Positions 27,952 to 35,364 of a stretch of 35,364 bases of DNA are shown here, piece by piece. Made by a program: the position numbers and the translations under genes. Where the stretch lies: the NCBI RefSeq assembly GCF_000613305.1, contig NZ_BAIO01000005.1, positions 1 to 35,364 of the forward strand, in the 5' to 3' direction. The notes beneath the pieces were generated by a model. It worked only from the letters and a program-made list of their open reading frames with translations. It did no database searches and was not told the DNA's origin. This DNA is from Komagataeibacter kakiaceti JCM 25156. Its GTDB lineage: Bacteria; Pseudomonadota; Alphaproteobacteria; Acetobacterales; Acetobacteraceae. Positions within the stretch are counted from its first letter, which is position 1, and every line of letters begins with the position of its first letter.

Positions 27952-27983
27952 TGCCGGTTATTCGGCATCAGAGGCGAAGCCTC
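27952..27983. promoter_or_regulatory. Two adjacent hairpins in the leader of the DUF932 gene
   Basis: TGCCGGTTATTCGGCA (27952-27967) and GAGGCGAAGCCTC (27971-27983) are two perfect stem-loops side by side, directly upstream of the ribosome-binding site at about 27,940-27,947 on the minus strand. They would form in the mRNA leader. No other gene is visible from 27,935 to 28,281. Confidence 0.45.
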
Positions 27984-28281
27984 CCTCTCACTCCTTTCCG
28001 GTCGAGCCAGCATGGAAAATCGCGCCTGACCGATCCCCAAGGGGGGCCGCTTAGCCGCCCGGAACGACAGCTATGGGGGGACAGCAGAATGTCGGTTATT
28101 GGGAAGCGATTACCGAAAGCAGCCATTCTCTGCGCTCATGTTAATAACGGCTACCGACCAGAAGCGGCCGTTTAGATCAGGCACCCAGCATGTCTTCTTC
28201 TGACATAACCTGCCAAAAGCCGGGTAACGATCCGATCCCGAGGCGGAGAAATTTGGCGAGCACGAGCAATATCTACTGCAC

Positions 28282-28719
28282 TCACGTCTTGGCAACCATC
28301 AGACGACAAGCAAGCTCGCGCTCTCCCCACCGGGTCGAAAAAGCGTCGGAAACCTCAAACCAGCTCCCGTCGCTGCCTGCACCGTGATGGACGCCCATAC
28401 AGGAACATTGGCACTCATGGCCCTTGGCGTTCTGGCAGGAGGGTGAGCAGATTTCCTGCTCACGATACGGCTGGATCACATAAAGGCGGCCATATTTCTG
28501 CAGCGCGCGATTCACGAAATCATCGAACCAGGCTTTCGGGGTTTCCCAGAACTTGCGCGATGCGATCCAGCTTGGTGTAGTGCGGCGCGCGTTTTGCAGC
28601 CATTGCCGGTTATTGCCATCGAACGGCAACCGCACCCGCAGGAGCTCGCCTTTCCCCGTGCGCCGCAGAATGACGGGGATCTCGTCTTGCTTCCAAATGG
28701 CTTGGATCGACTGTTCCAT
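28282..28719 (-). CDS. Cys-rich hypothetical protein of mobile-element type
   Basis: 145 residues. The N-terminal half is basic (GKGELLRVRLPFDGNNRQWL). The middle has a cluster of Cys and His, E-I-C-S-P-S-C-Q-N-A-K-G-H-E-C-Q-C-S-C-M-G-V-H-H-G (about 90-115), that could bind zinc. The end is W-F-E-V-S-D-A-F-S-T-R-W-G-E-R-E-L-A-C-R. I recall near-identical proteins on plasmids and genomic islands of alpha- and gammaproteobacteria, with no known function. No strong ribosome-binding site precedes ATG 28719. It is on the same strand as the DUF932 remnant. Confidence 0.65.
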   Translation of the reverse strand: MEQSIQAIWKQDEIPVILRRTGKGELLRVRLPFDGNNRQWLQNARRTTPSWIASRKFWETPKAWFDDFVNRALQKYGRLYVIQPYREQEICSPSCQNAKGHECQCSCMGVHHGAGSDGSWFEVSDAFSTRWGERELACRLMVAKT

Positions 28720-29322
28720 GAAAGACCAACATTAGCAGGTTCGTCTCCGACCCTAACAGCTAGAAATTGACGATGATCGGAAGCACTGGAACATAGCAAA
28801 AACAACGATCCTCCGATACACTTTTCGCGTAACGATCGTCACCGTTGTGGGAGACCTACCCTAACCGCCTGCGCGTCCGCGAAGAAGGCGCATCCCGCCG
28901 GTTTGCTCCTGTATCAGTGAGCAGACAGGCAGATCGTGGGAGCCGAATGTTCGGTTTCGAAAGTGTATGAAAGAAACCGGAGGTTAAAGGCTTATGTCTT
29001 GTTGCCAGGACGATCCTGCATCTTTGTCTCGAAATCGGAAGCATCAAGACGTTAATGGAGCTGGCTTGAGAGGTCTCCGGATGTCCGGTTGACCAGAGGC
29101 TTTCGCTCAACACGCGAACAAGGCATACAGCAACTCACAGACTCTAACTCAGAACTGAGGGTATGTTGGGGGTAAGGTCAATCGCATTTTGATGTGCGTG
29201 CCGATCGGACATGGAGGTAAGGATGACTGATGAAACAGGCTTATTATGTCCGCCATGGCGAAAGATTTTACCGGCAACGTGCGACCTTCGTGGTAAAGTC
29301 CCTTTGAGACACCTAGCATTCA
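28720..29322. other. Non-coding stretch between the Cys-rich and HNH genes
   Basis: About 600 bases without a frame that looks like a protein; the longest frames lack any ribosome-binding site and have unnatural composition. It separates two divergent genes, so it must hold both promoters. No repeat, tRNA or strong terminator is seen. Confidence 0.4.
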
Positions 29323-30104
29323 ATGAGTAAGCCATCTCTCCCGACGATAAAACGGCTCTTCGCGCAGGCGGGGCGACGCTGCGCTTTTCCGGGGTGTCCG
29401 ACGCCAATCGTGGGTAAGAATGGAGCGATCATCGGCGAGATCTGCCACATCAAAGTCCGCAATGCTGGCGGGGAGCGTTACGATCCGCACCAAAACGAGA
29501 CGGAACGGCAGGGCTATGACAACCTGCTGCTGCTTTGCCCAACACATCACAGGACCATTGATGCCCAGCCGGAGGTCTTTTCGGTCGAGCTGCTTCTCGA
29601 CATGAAAGCGCGGGCCGAAGCGGACAGTCGCGAGCCCGAGCGTCCCGAAGACGCGTTTTTCGCTGCTGCTTTGCTTGCAAAACTTGGCAATACCATAATC
29701 ACCGAGAACAAAGGCAATATCGCGATCAACAGCCCCGGCGCTGTGCAGACAGGGACGCTCATCTTCAAGACGATGAATAACAAAACAAAGATCCTTCCGC
29801 CCGCCGGATCGATCGGAGCTGATGGTGATAAACGGGGCTATGTCAAATATTTAATCGATCGCTACATACAGTTTGCGAAGGCCGGTCCCGGCCGAGCCAC
29901 ACCTTTCAAGCCGGCGATTATCTACACCTCCATCAAGCGGGAGTTCGGGGCTCAGTGGGAGCTTGTGAGCCTCACTCGCTTCGCAGAACTGTGCCTCTAT
30001 CTCGATACGCGGATCAGAAAGACAAGCTCGGTAAGATCAATGCGACGAAGGGACAGCCGCTCTTTTCAAGTTTCGAAGAGTATCTTCGTAAACACAGAAA
30101 ATAA
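29323..30104 (+). CDS. HNH-domain protein with an uncharacterised C-terminal domain (frame broken near the end)
   Basis: About 260 residues when repaired. Residues about 15-85 form an HNH/zinc domain: C20 and C25 (R-R-C-A-F-P-G-C), C41-H42 (G-E-I-C-H-I), N67 (D-N-L-L-L-L) and C72-P-T-H75-H76, the ββα-metal layout of nucleases. Residues about 105-140 are a Thr/Ile/Asn-rich beta stretch (ITENKGNIAINSPGAVQTG). The rest is an alpha/beta domain with G-S-I-G-A-D and Y-V-K-Y-L-I-D-R-Y that I cannot name. Near 30020 'AGAAAGACAAG' needs one G to give R-K-D-K-L-G-K-I-N-A-T-K-G-Q and end at E-Y-L-R-K-H-R-K, stop at 30102. As read it would run to 30144 with an unnatural tail. Its place by an R-M system and mobile debris fits a defence or mobile-element nuclease; the role is unproven. 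Confidence 0.72.
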
Positions 30105-30482
30105 GCTGGACGGCTTATTGCGCTTGTCGGGTGCGATTGCCTGAACGTAAGGCAGGTCTCGACGAGTAAAGCGGAATGCGGGAGCGTTCGTTTTGGAGGC
30201 AGCCTTGACCGGATGGCTCAATAGCTCGGAATGACCGATGTCGGTGACTTCCGCCGGTCTACCTCACATTTCTTTAGCAGACCGGTGATTTAGGGGGGGA
30301 AACGGACGATCGGCTGTCAGATCGGAATAATAGAAATGCAGCCAATCAATACTGTAAAAACCTCTGACAGCCGGACGCCTCAGTAACAACCGATCAGCCC
30401 GATTAGGCTTGATCCCAACGATAGCTGCCTATCGCTCCAGATTTCCATCTGCAGCCTCGCCGTTTACGGAATACGACAACAT
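30105..30482. other. Intergenic region at the right border of the island
   Basis: About 380 bases between the HNH gene (plus) and the TetR gene end (minus). No gene is seen. One inverted repeat, CCGGTCT (30254-30260) and AGACCGG (30279-30285), could be a terminator stem without a T tract. No attachment-site duplication was found by eye. Confidence 0.4.
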
Positions 30483-31064
30483 TCAGGAAACTTGATCCAC
30501 GATTTTTTGAATCCATGTGCTTGTGATGGGCGCATACGGAATCAGCATCCGGTAATAAAACGCGCCATACAGCAGGTCGAGAGTGAGTTCGCCCGCCTCT
30601 GGGGATATTCCGAACTGTTCGAGCGCCACCACCCCCGCTTGCCTTCGCGGCGCAATCCATCGATCCCAGAAGGCCTTTTCGAGTACGGAACTGGACTGCG
30701 CGGCGGCGATCATGTGCCGCAGGAGTTTCCGCCGTGGTGCGTCCAGCGCCGCACTGAGGTCTTCAAGCGCGAAAACGAGTGTCTGCCTGACATCCTGCCC
30801 CGTTCTGTAGGCAATCTGTGGGGTCAGTTCCGACAGGAATGCGTCCATCACAACGGCAGCGGCACTGTTCCAGCGCCTGTAGAGCGTTGTTTTCGCCACC
30901 CCTGAATGACTTGCAATCGCCTCCATCGTTACCCGCTCCGGGCCCAGATCATAGGCGAGTTGCAGCGCTGTCCCCTGTGCGGCCTCGGTAGCCTGCCGAC
31001 TGCGTTTGCGGCCGCTTCCTGTTGAGGAAGCTTTTGCAGCATGAGATGGGTCGGGAATGTTCAA
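30483..31064 (-). CDS. TetR/AcrR-family repressor, probably of the molybdenum hydroxylase operon
   Basis: 193 residues from a TTG start at 31064, chosen because GGAG stands 7 bases before it and the sequence opens directly on M-N-I-P-D-P-S-H before a basic R-K-R-S-R-Q tail typical ahead of the HTH. The DNA-binding domain has ALQLAYDLGPERVTMEAIA then S-H-S-G-V-A-K-T-T-L-Y-R-R-W (about 25-65). The C-terminal ligand domain resembles TetR_C_33-type domains (RRKLLRHMIAAAQ... FYYRMLI). It is divergent from the hydroxylase operon, with palindromic sites in between, so it likely represses that operon and itself. Confidence 0.85.
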   Translation of the reverse strand: MNIPDPSHAAKASSTGSGRKRSRQATEAAQGTALQLAYDLGPERVTMEAIASHSGVAKTTLYRRWNSAAAVVMDAFLSELTPQIAYRTGQDVRQTLVFALEDLSAALDAPRRKLLRHMIAAAQSSSVLEKAFWDRWIAPRRQAGVVALEQFGISPEAGELTLDLLYGAFYYRMLIPYAPITSTWIQKIVDQVS

Positions 31065-31117
31065 GATCGTTCTCCAGCACACTGCGGGAAAACTGCCACC
31101 GTCCGATGTTTTTCGCA

Positions 31118-31158
31118 ACGATCCGTATCGATTATTGACTACGATACGGATCGTATCG
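31118..31158. promoter_or_regulatory. Double TetR operator palindromes
   Basis: ACGATCCGTATCG (31118-31130) and CGATACGGATCGT (31142-31154) are perfect 13-base inverted repeats 11 bases apart. The right arm is itself part of a second palindrome, CGATAC-GGATC-GTATCG (31142-31158). They lie between a TetR gene and its divergent operon, so they are very probably its operator. Symmetry is seen; binding is inferred. Confidence 0.8.
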
Positions 31159-31163
31159 TAAGT
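31135..31163 (+). promoter_or_regulatory. Predicted promoter of the molybdenum hydroxylase operon
   Basis: TTGACT (31135-31140, near-consensus -35), a 17-base spacer, then GTAAGT (31158-31163) as a weak -10. The spacer is the operator, so bound repressor would block RNA polymerase. The GTG start of the first gene is about 53 bases further on. Confidence 0.5.
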
Positions 31164-31215
31164 ATTGCTCCGGGCCTGATAACGCTCAGGACAGGACAGA
31201 CAACGGAGCAGACCT

Positions 31216-33341
31216 GTGATTGGACAATCCATCCAGAAATGGGACGCCCTCGACAAAGCCAGAGGGGCTTTCCCCTACCCTTCTGACCTGTATCGCGACC
31301 ACTGTGTTCATCTCAGGGTCCTGCGCGCCGGACGTGCCCATGCCCGGATCGTGTCAATCAATACGGATGCGGCACGGCAGGCCCCTGGGGTCGTGCGGAT
31401 TCTTACCCATGCCGATATTCCGGGCCTCAACAGTTTTGGCCTGATCGCGCCCGATCAACCTGTCCTGTGTCATGACCGGGTGCGCTTTTGTGGTGATGCC
31501 GTAGCTCTTGTAGTGGCCGAGAGCGAGCAGGAGGCGCGTCATGCCTGCAAGCTGATCCACGTCGAATATGAAGACCTGGCCGCCCTGCTGGATGCGCGGC
31601 AGGCACTCGCCCCCGATGCGCCGCAGATCGGGCCAAACGGCAATCTGTGCCATGAGGTCGATCTGGGTTTTGGCGATGTAGATGCCGCGCTGGAAGCGTC
31701 CGACCACATCGTGCGCCTGACCTACATTACGGGGCGGCAGGAACATGCTTTTCTGGAGCCCGAAGCGGGCATCGCCTGGCGTGATGAGAAGCAGCGGATC
31801 GCCATAACCTGTGGCGGACAGAACCCTTTTGCTGACCAGAAGCAGATTGCCGCCATCCTTGGTGTTCCGCTGGAGCAGGTCCATGTGTCGCATCCACATG
31901 GGGGCGCTTTTGGCGGCAAGGAAGACCTGAATGTTCAGGCCCATCTGGCACTGGCGTACATGCTACGGGTCGCCCTGCCCGCTATGTCTATGAGCGTGAA
32001 GAAAGTATTGGCTGTTCCGTCAAGCGGCACCGCTTTGAGGTCGATGTCGCGGTGGGCTGTGATGCCACGGGCAGGCTGATGGGCTTTAAGGCCAGCCTTC
32101 TGGCCGATACCGGGGCCTATATGACGTTGGGGCCGGCCGTCCTTGTTCTTGCAGCCGAACATGCGTCCGGTCCCTACCGTTTTCAGGCCAGCCGGATTGA
32201 GGGCAAGGCCGTCCATACCAATACCGGCAATGCCTCGGCTTTTCGCGGGTTTGGCAATCCGCAGGTCATTTTGGGCATTGAGCAGGCGATGGACGCGCTG
32301 GCGGCGAAATGCGGCATGAACCCGGTTGATTTCCGGGTGCAGAACCTGCTCCGCGGCGGTGACCGGGCCGGGGCCGGGCACATCGTGCGCAACGATGTCA
32401 CGCTGCCACGCCTGATTGCCGCAGCCCGCAAGGGGCCGTTACTCCGTGCGCCTGAGGCGGAGACCCTGCGGCCAGACGCGGATGGGAAGCTGCGCGCGAC
32501 CGGCTTTGCCTTTGTCTGGCAGGGCTTCGGCTGGGGGCCGGGGCCGAACCCGGTTCCAGCGTCACCCTGCGCCGCGACGCGAACGGCCAGTTCTGGCTGG
32601 ACTGTTCGAGTGCGGACCTTGGCGAGGGCAATCTGTCCGCATTCCAGCAGATTGCAGCATCCGGACTAGGTTGCGCGGCGCATGACATCGGGCTTGATAT
32701 CGGCACGACGGATAATACGAATTCGTGGTCCACGAATGCCTCCCGCTCGGTGGTCGTGACGGGCAATGCCGTGGCGAAGGCCGCCCGTCAACTGGCAGTG
32801 CGGATTGATGCAGGTGAAAACGGAGTACTGGAGGAGACCGCACATTTTGCACCGGATTTTCCAGAAAAACTGACACTGGGCGCGCCGCACGTGGGGTATT
32901 CCTACGGTATACAGGCCGTTCGCATTGCGCTGGATACCGCGACTGCGAATGTCACGATAGAAGAAGTCGAGACATGGCTCGATGCCGGAACAGTCATCAA
33001 TCCTGATGGGGTGACAGGCAGATCGAAGGCGGTCTGGCGCAGGGGCTGGGCTTTGCCTGAGTGAAGACCTTGTGCAGCACGAGGGGTGTGTCCTGAACAA
33101 CCGTTTCTCGTCCTACATCCTGCCCACCATCCGCGATGTGCCGGTGGATGTCCGTGTTCACCTGATCAATCACCCTGATGCGTCAAATCCGCTGGGTGCG
33201 CGCGGCATTGCGGAAGTCGGCCTGACACCTGCGGCGGCAGCCATTGCCAATGCCCTTGCGCGCTGCCTTGGGCATCGCTTTGACCAGTTCCCGATCACGC
33301 CGGAGGCCATTCTGCCGGTGATGGAAAAGACCCTGTCATGA
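31216..33341 (+). CDS. Xanthine dehydrogenase-family molybdopterin-binding subunit (frame broken four times)
   Basis: About 709 residues when repaired. Domain order: the a/b hammerhead (about 10-125), then the molybdopterin domain with Q-E-H-A-F-L-E-P-E (175-183), H-P-H-G-G-A-F-G-G-K-E-D (229-237), N-A-S-A-F-R-G-F-G-N-P-Q, and near the end G-I-A-E-V-G-L-T-P-A-A, where Glu is the usual catalytic base. The family hydroxylates N-heterocycles or aldehydes; the substrate is not readable. Breaks near 31963, 32548, 33022 and 33058 each close with one base (for instance M-A-T-G-R-P-A-R-Y, G-P-E-P-G-S-S-V, T-G-Q-I-E-G-G-L, F-A-L-S-E-D). GTG start with GGAG 8 bases before. Four same-type breaks in one gene that still keeps its motifs suggest sequencing error rather than decay. 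Confidence 0.82.
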
Positions 33342-34644
33342 TCACGTTCCAGCTTAATGGCGCACCGGCCCAGATTGCCCATGAGGGCAAGACCCTTTTG
33401 CAGGTCCTGCGCGATGATCTGCACCTCAGCGGCGCCAAGCTTGGCTGTGGTGAAGGCGAATGCGGGGCCTGCACGGTTATGGTGGATGGGCGGCCAGTCT
33501 GTTCCTGCCTTGTAGCAGCCGAAACGCTGCAAGGCGCTACGGTGACAACCATTGAAGCCCTGGCCCGGACGACGGATGGCGCGGAAATCTGTTCCGCCTT
33601 GGCGCGCACGGGCGGGGTGCAATGCGGTTTCTGCACGCCGGGCATTGTCATGGTCTGGGCCGGACGGCACCGTGATGACAGCCCCGATGATGCCCTTGAG
33701 GGCAATCTCTGCCGGTGCACGGGCTATGTGAAAATCCGCGCGGCGCTGGAGCAAGCAGCCTGCCTTCCGCCACGCAGGGGCACCATTTCCGGCAAGGCGG
33801 ACCTGTCCTTGCAGGACGGGCTGGCGCGTCTGGCCCAAAACCCCGACCTGGTCCCGATCGCGGGGGGAACCGACCTTGTGGTGCGCGCGGGCCATGCTCT
33901 TGGCACCCTCCAGCTGTTTTCGCTTGAGCAGCTGGATGCGCCGGAACTGCATCAGGTTTTTGGGGAGGATGGCAATCTCGTCATCGGTGCCTGATGCGCT
34001 GGCAGGACATCCTGCATGATCCTGTCATCGCGCGCTCTGTGCCCATTCTCAGGGATGTCGCGCATGGGGTTGGCAGCCCGCAGGTCAGGAATGCCGCGAC
34101 CATTGGCGGCAATGTGGCCACCGCCTCCCCGGCAGGAGACGGGCTTCCCGCACTGGTGGCCCTTCAGGCCCGTGTCCGGCTCATCCATCGCGATGGAAGC
34201 CGGGAAATGCCCGTTGCCGCGTTCATCACGGGGGCCGGGCGCACGCAACGCAGGGCGGGAGAACTGATTGCTGGCTTTGTCATTCCCGCAAAATGCCTGG
34301 GCCAGCCGCAACTCTTTACCAAGGTCGGCCCGCGCAAGGCGCAGGCGATCTCGAAACTGTCCCTCGCAACGGTCGGCGTGCCTGATGACCCGGCCGGGAT
34401 CAGCTTTGCGTTCGGGGCGGTCGGTCCCGTTCCCATGACATGCCCGAAGGCGCATCATTCCCTTGTCTCAGGGGCGCGGAATGACGCGCATCTCAACGCC
34501 GTGGCTGACCTGGCCATGTCCGAAATCACGCCGATCGATGATATGCGCTCCACCGCCGCCTACCGCAGGCGCGTGGCCGGCAACCTTCTCCTGCGGCATT
34601 GCGGGGTGCTCTTCAGCCCTGTAGCGCGCAGAGGCGACGGATAA
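33338..34644 (+). CDS. Fused 2Fe-2S and FAD subunit of the molybdenum hydroxylase (frame broken)
   Basis: About 435 residues when repaired. The N-terminal 155 residues bind two 2Fe-2S clusters: C37-x4-C42-x2-C45 with C55/C57, and C96-x2-C99 with C125-R-C127. The rest is an FAD-binding domain (V-P-I-A-G-G-T-D-L-V near 175; N-A-A-T-I-G-G-N-V-A-T-A-S-P after the break) that ends Y-R-R-R-V-A-G-N-L-L-L-R. Near 33991 'GGTGCCTGATGCGC' needs one C to give I-G-A-L-M-R-W-Q-D-I-L. Together with the large subunit it makes an electron chain from MoCo to FeS to FAD. Separate small and medium subunits are more usual, so the fusion is a variant. Start overlaps the large-subunit stop (ATGA). The end overlaps the convergent TetR gene by about 32 bases. 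Confidence 0.83.
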
Positions 34645-35175
34645 TGTCCTCTATCTGCCTACGGTCCAGCTTGGCATGATCCACCGAGCATGAATGCCCA
34701 TGCCCTCGACCAGAGCATCGAGTGCGCGGCAGGTCAGGGGATCAAAGAAGCGCCCCAGCGCCTCCCGACTGGCCTGCATCCAGTCGCGCATAATGGCCGC
34801 GAGTTCGGGCTTGCGGGCGGCAAAGGCGTATAATTCATAACTCAGCAATAGCGTGCGCGGCGTGGACCAGATGTTTCCGGCAATGATATCGACAATTGCC
34901 TGTATTGCCTCCTCCCGGTTTCCGGCCTCGGCCAGCCGCCCGACAAACGCTGCGGAACTGGCATGGGCCACCTGCGTGAAAGCCAGATGCAGCAGGTCGT
35001 CCATACCGTTGAAATGGTATGTCATCGAGCCAAGCGGCACGCCTGCCGCCTCGGCCACACGGCGGTGCGTCGTGCCCTGGACGCCATGTTCCACGATCAC
35101 GTCTAGAGCCGCATTGATGATGCGCTGCTTGCGGTCGGGGTCAGGCCGACGGATGGCTGAAGGGTTGCTCGACAT
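34613..35175 (-). CDS. TetR-family repressor (C-terminal frame broken)
   Basis: About 187 residues when repaired. Basic start R-R-P-D-P-D-R-K-Q-R-I, then a helix-turn-helix G-T-T-H-R-R-V-A-E-A-A-G-V-P-L-G-S-M-T-Y-H-F. The ligand domain follows (SYELYAFAARKPELAAIM... LVEGMGIH). Near 34690 'GCTCGGTGG' lacks a G: restored, it reads H-A-R-V-D-H-A-K-L-D-R-R-Q-I-E-D-I-I-R-R-L-C and stops at 34613. As read it stops at 34651 with an odd tail. It is divergent from the Tat-signal gene at 35244, with a perfect palindrome between them, so it probably controls that gene and itself rather than the hydroxylase operon, which has its own regulator. Confidence 0.85.
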
Positions 35176-35201
35176 GAGGAAACAGGTTTAGCCTTGCGCT
35201 A

Positions 35202-35219
35202 TGTGTACGTTCGTACACA
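35202..35219. promoter_or_regulatory. TetR operator palindrome
   Basis: TGTGTACGTTCGTACACA is a perfect palindrome with 8-base arms and a TT centre, midway in the 68-base gap between the TetR gene start (35175) and the divergent gene at 35244. The TGTACG-N2-CGTACA core is typical for TetR sites; the regulator link is inferred from position. Confidence 0.8.
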
Positions 35220-35243
35220 AGATGAATATCTCAACGATGCGGG

Positions 35244-35364
35244 ATGGTAGCAGTGAGCGAGAATACCGGAAAGAACACGCAGCCCGGCATGACACGGCGC
35301 ACGGTCATCGCAGCAGGCGCAGCAGCCGGTGGCATGGCCCTGGCAGCCGGGGCGCAGTCGCCAG
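35244..35364 (+). CDS. 5' end of a protein with a Tat-like signal peptide
   Basis: Open from ATG 35244 (or GTG 35253) to the right edge. The frame begins M-V-A-V-S-E-N-T-G-K-N-T-Q-P-G and then has T-R-R-T-V-I-A-A-G-A-A-A-G-G-M-A-L-A-A-G-A, a twin-arginine motif followed by a hydrophobic Ala/Gly stretch, the layout of a Tat export signal. A cofactor-containing periplasmic oxidoreductase is likely for this signal type, but the mature part is outside the window. Confidence 0.6.
   Translation, partial: MVAVSENTGKNTQPGMTRRTVIAAGAAAGGMALAAGAQSP

Noticed and set aside
28060..29322. CRISPR array or tRNA genes in the long non-coding stretches
   Set aside because: No regularly spaced repeats and no TTCGA-type T-arm with a matching acceptor stem seen by eye.
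31216..33341. Large hydroxylase subunit as a decayed pseudogene
   Set aside because: All cofactor motifs are intact and every break is a single base in a short run, so sequencing error fits better; not proven.

Overview
The window looks like chromosomal DNA of an acetic acid bacterium (Acetobacteraceae, probably Komagataeibacter/Gluconacetobacter or a close relative). The reasons are GC-rich flanks, a gluconate 5-dehydrogenase very close to the Gluconobacter Gno type, an OprB-family porin, a TPR-sulfotransferase, and the T-tract/A-tract hairpin element I know as frequent between genes in that group. This is recognition from memory; no search was run.

Layout. (1) 1-5.5 kb: start of a secreted protein, a two-domain rhodanese, a TPR-sulfotransferase and an OprB porin. 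(2) 5.6-9.8 kb: a minus-strand four-gene operon read in the order Gfo/Idh/MocA oxidoreductase, MHS-type MFS transporter, 2-keto-4-pentenoate hydratase-like enzyme, D-2-hydroxyacid dehydrogenase. It looks like uptake and catabolism of an unidentified sugar or organic acid. (3) 10-13.7 kb: a decayed acetyl/propionyl-CoA synthetase remnant, a divergent XRE regulator of the short-chain fatty-acid type, and gno. (4) 14.3-30.1 kb: a defence and mobile island of visibly lower GC at its left end. It holds three tandem, overlapping dynamin-like GTPase genes (Leo/Eleos-like), a type I restriction-modification operon hsdR-hsdM-hsdS with an unknown small fourth gene, two fused transposase fragments, a broken DUF932 gene, a Cys-rich small protein and an HNH-domain protein. 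(5) 30.5-35.4 kb: a TetR-controlled molybdenum hydroxylase locus (large MoCo subunit plus fused 2Fe-2S/FAD subunit), a second TetR gene, and the start of a gene with a Tat-like signal. Each TetR gene faces a divergent gene across a perfect palindrome.

The best candidate for an unusual system is the three-GTPase operon at 14.3-19.9 kb. It resembles the LeoABC dynamins and the Eleos anti-phage system but has the LeoBC-type part as two separate genes. It lies convergent with the type I R-M operon, which supports a defence role.

Quality warning: at least 16 reading-frame breaks occur in otherwise well-conserved genes. Nearly all are repaired by restoring one base to a short homopolymer (mostly C or G runs). 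This is the signature of uncorrected homopolymer undercalls, so most 'frameshifted' genes here are probably intact in the organism. The dynamin operon and hsdM/hsdS show no such break.
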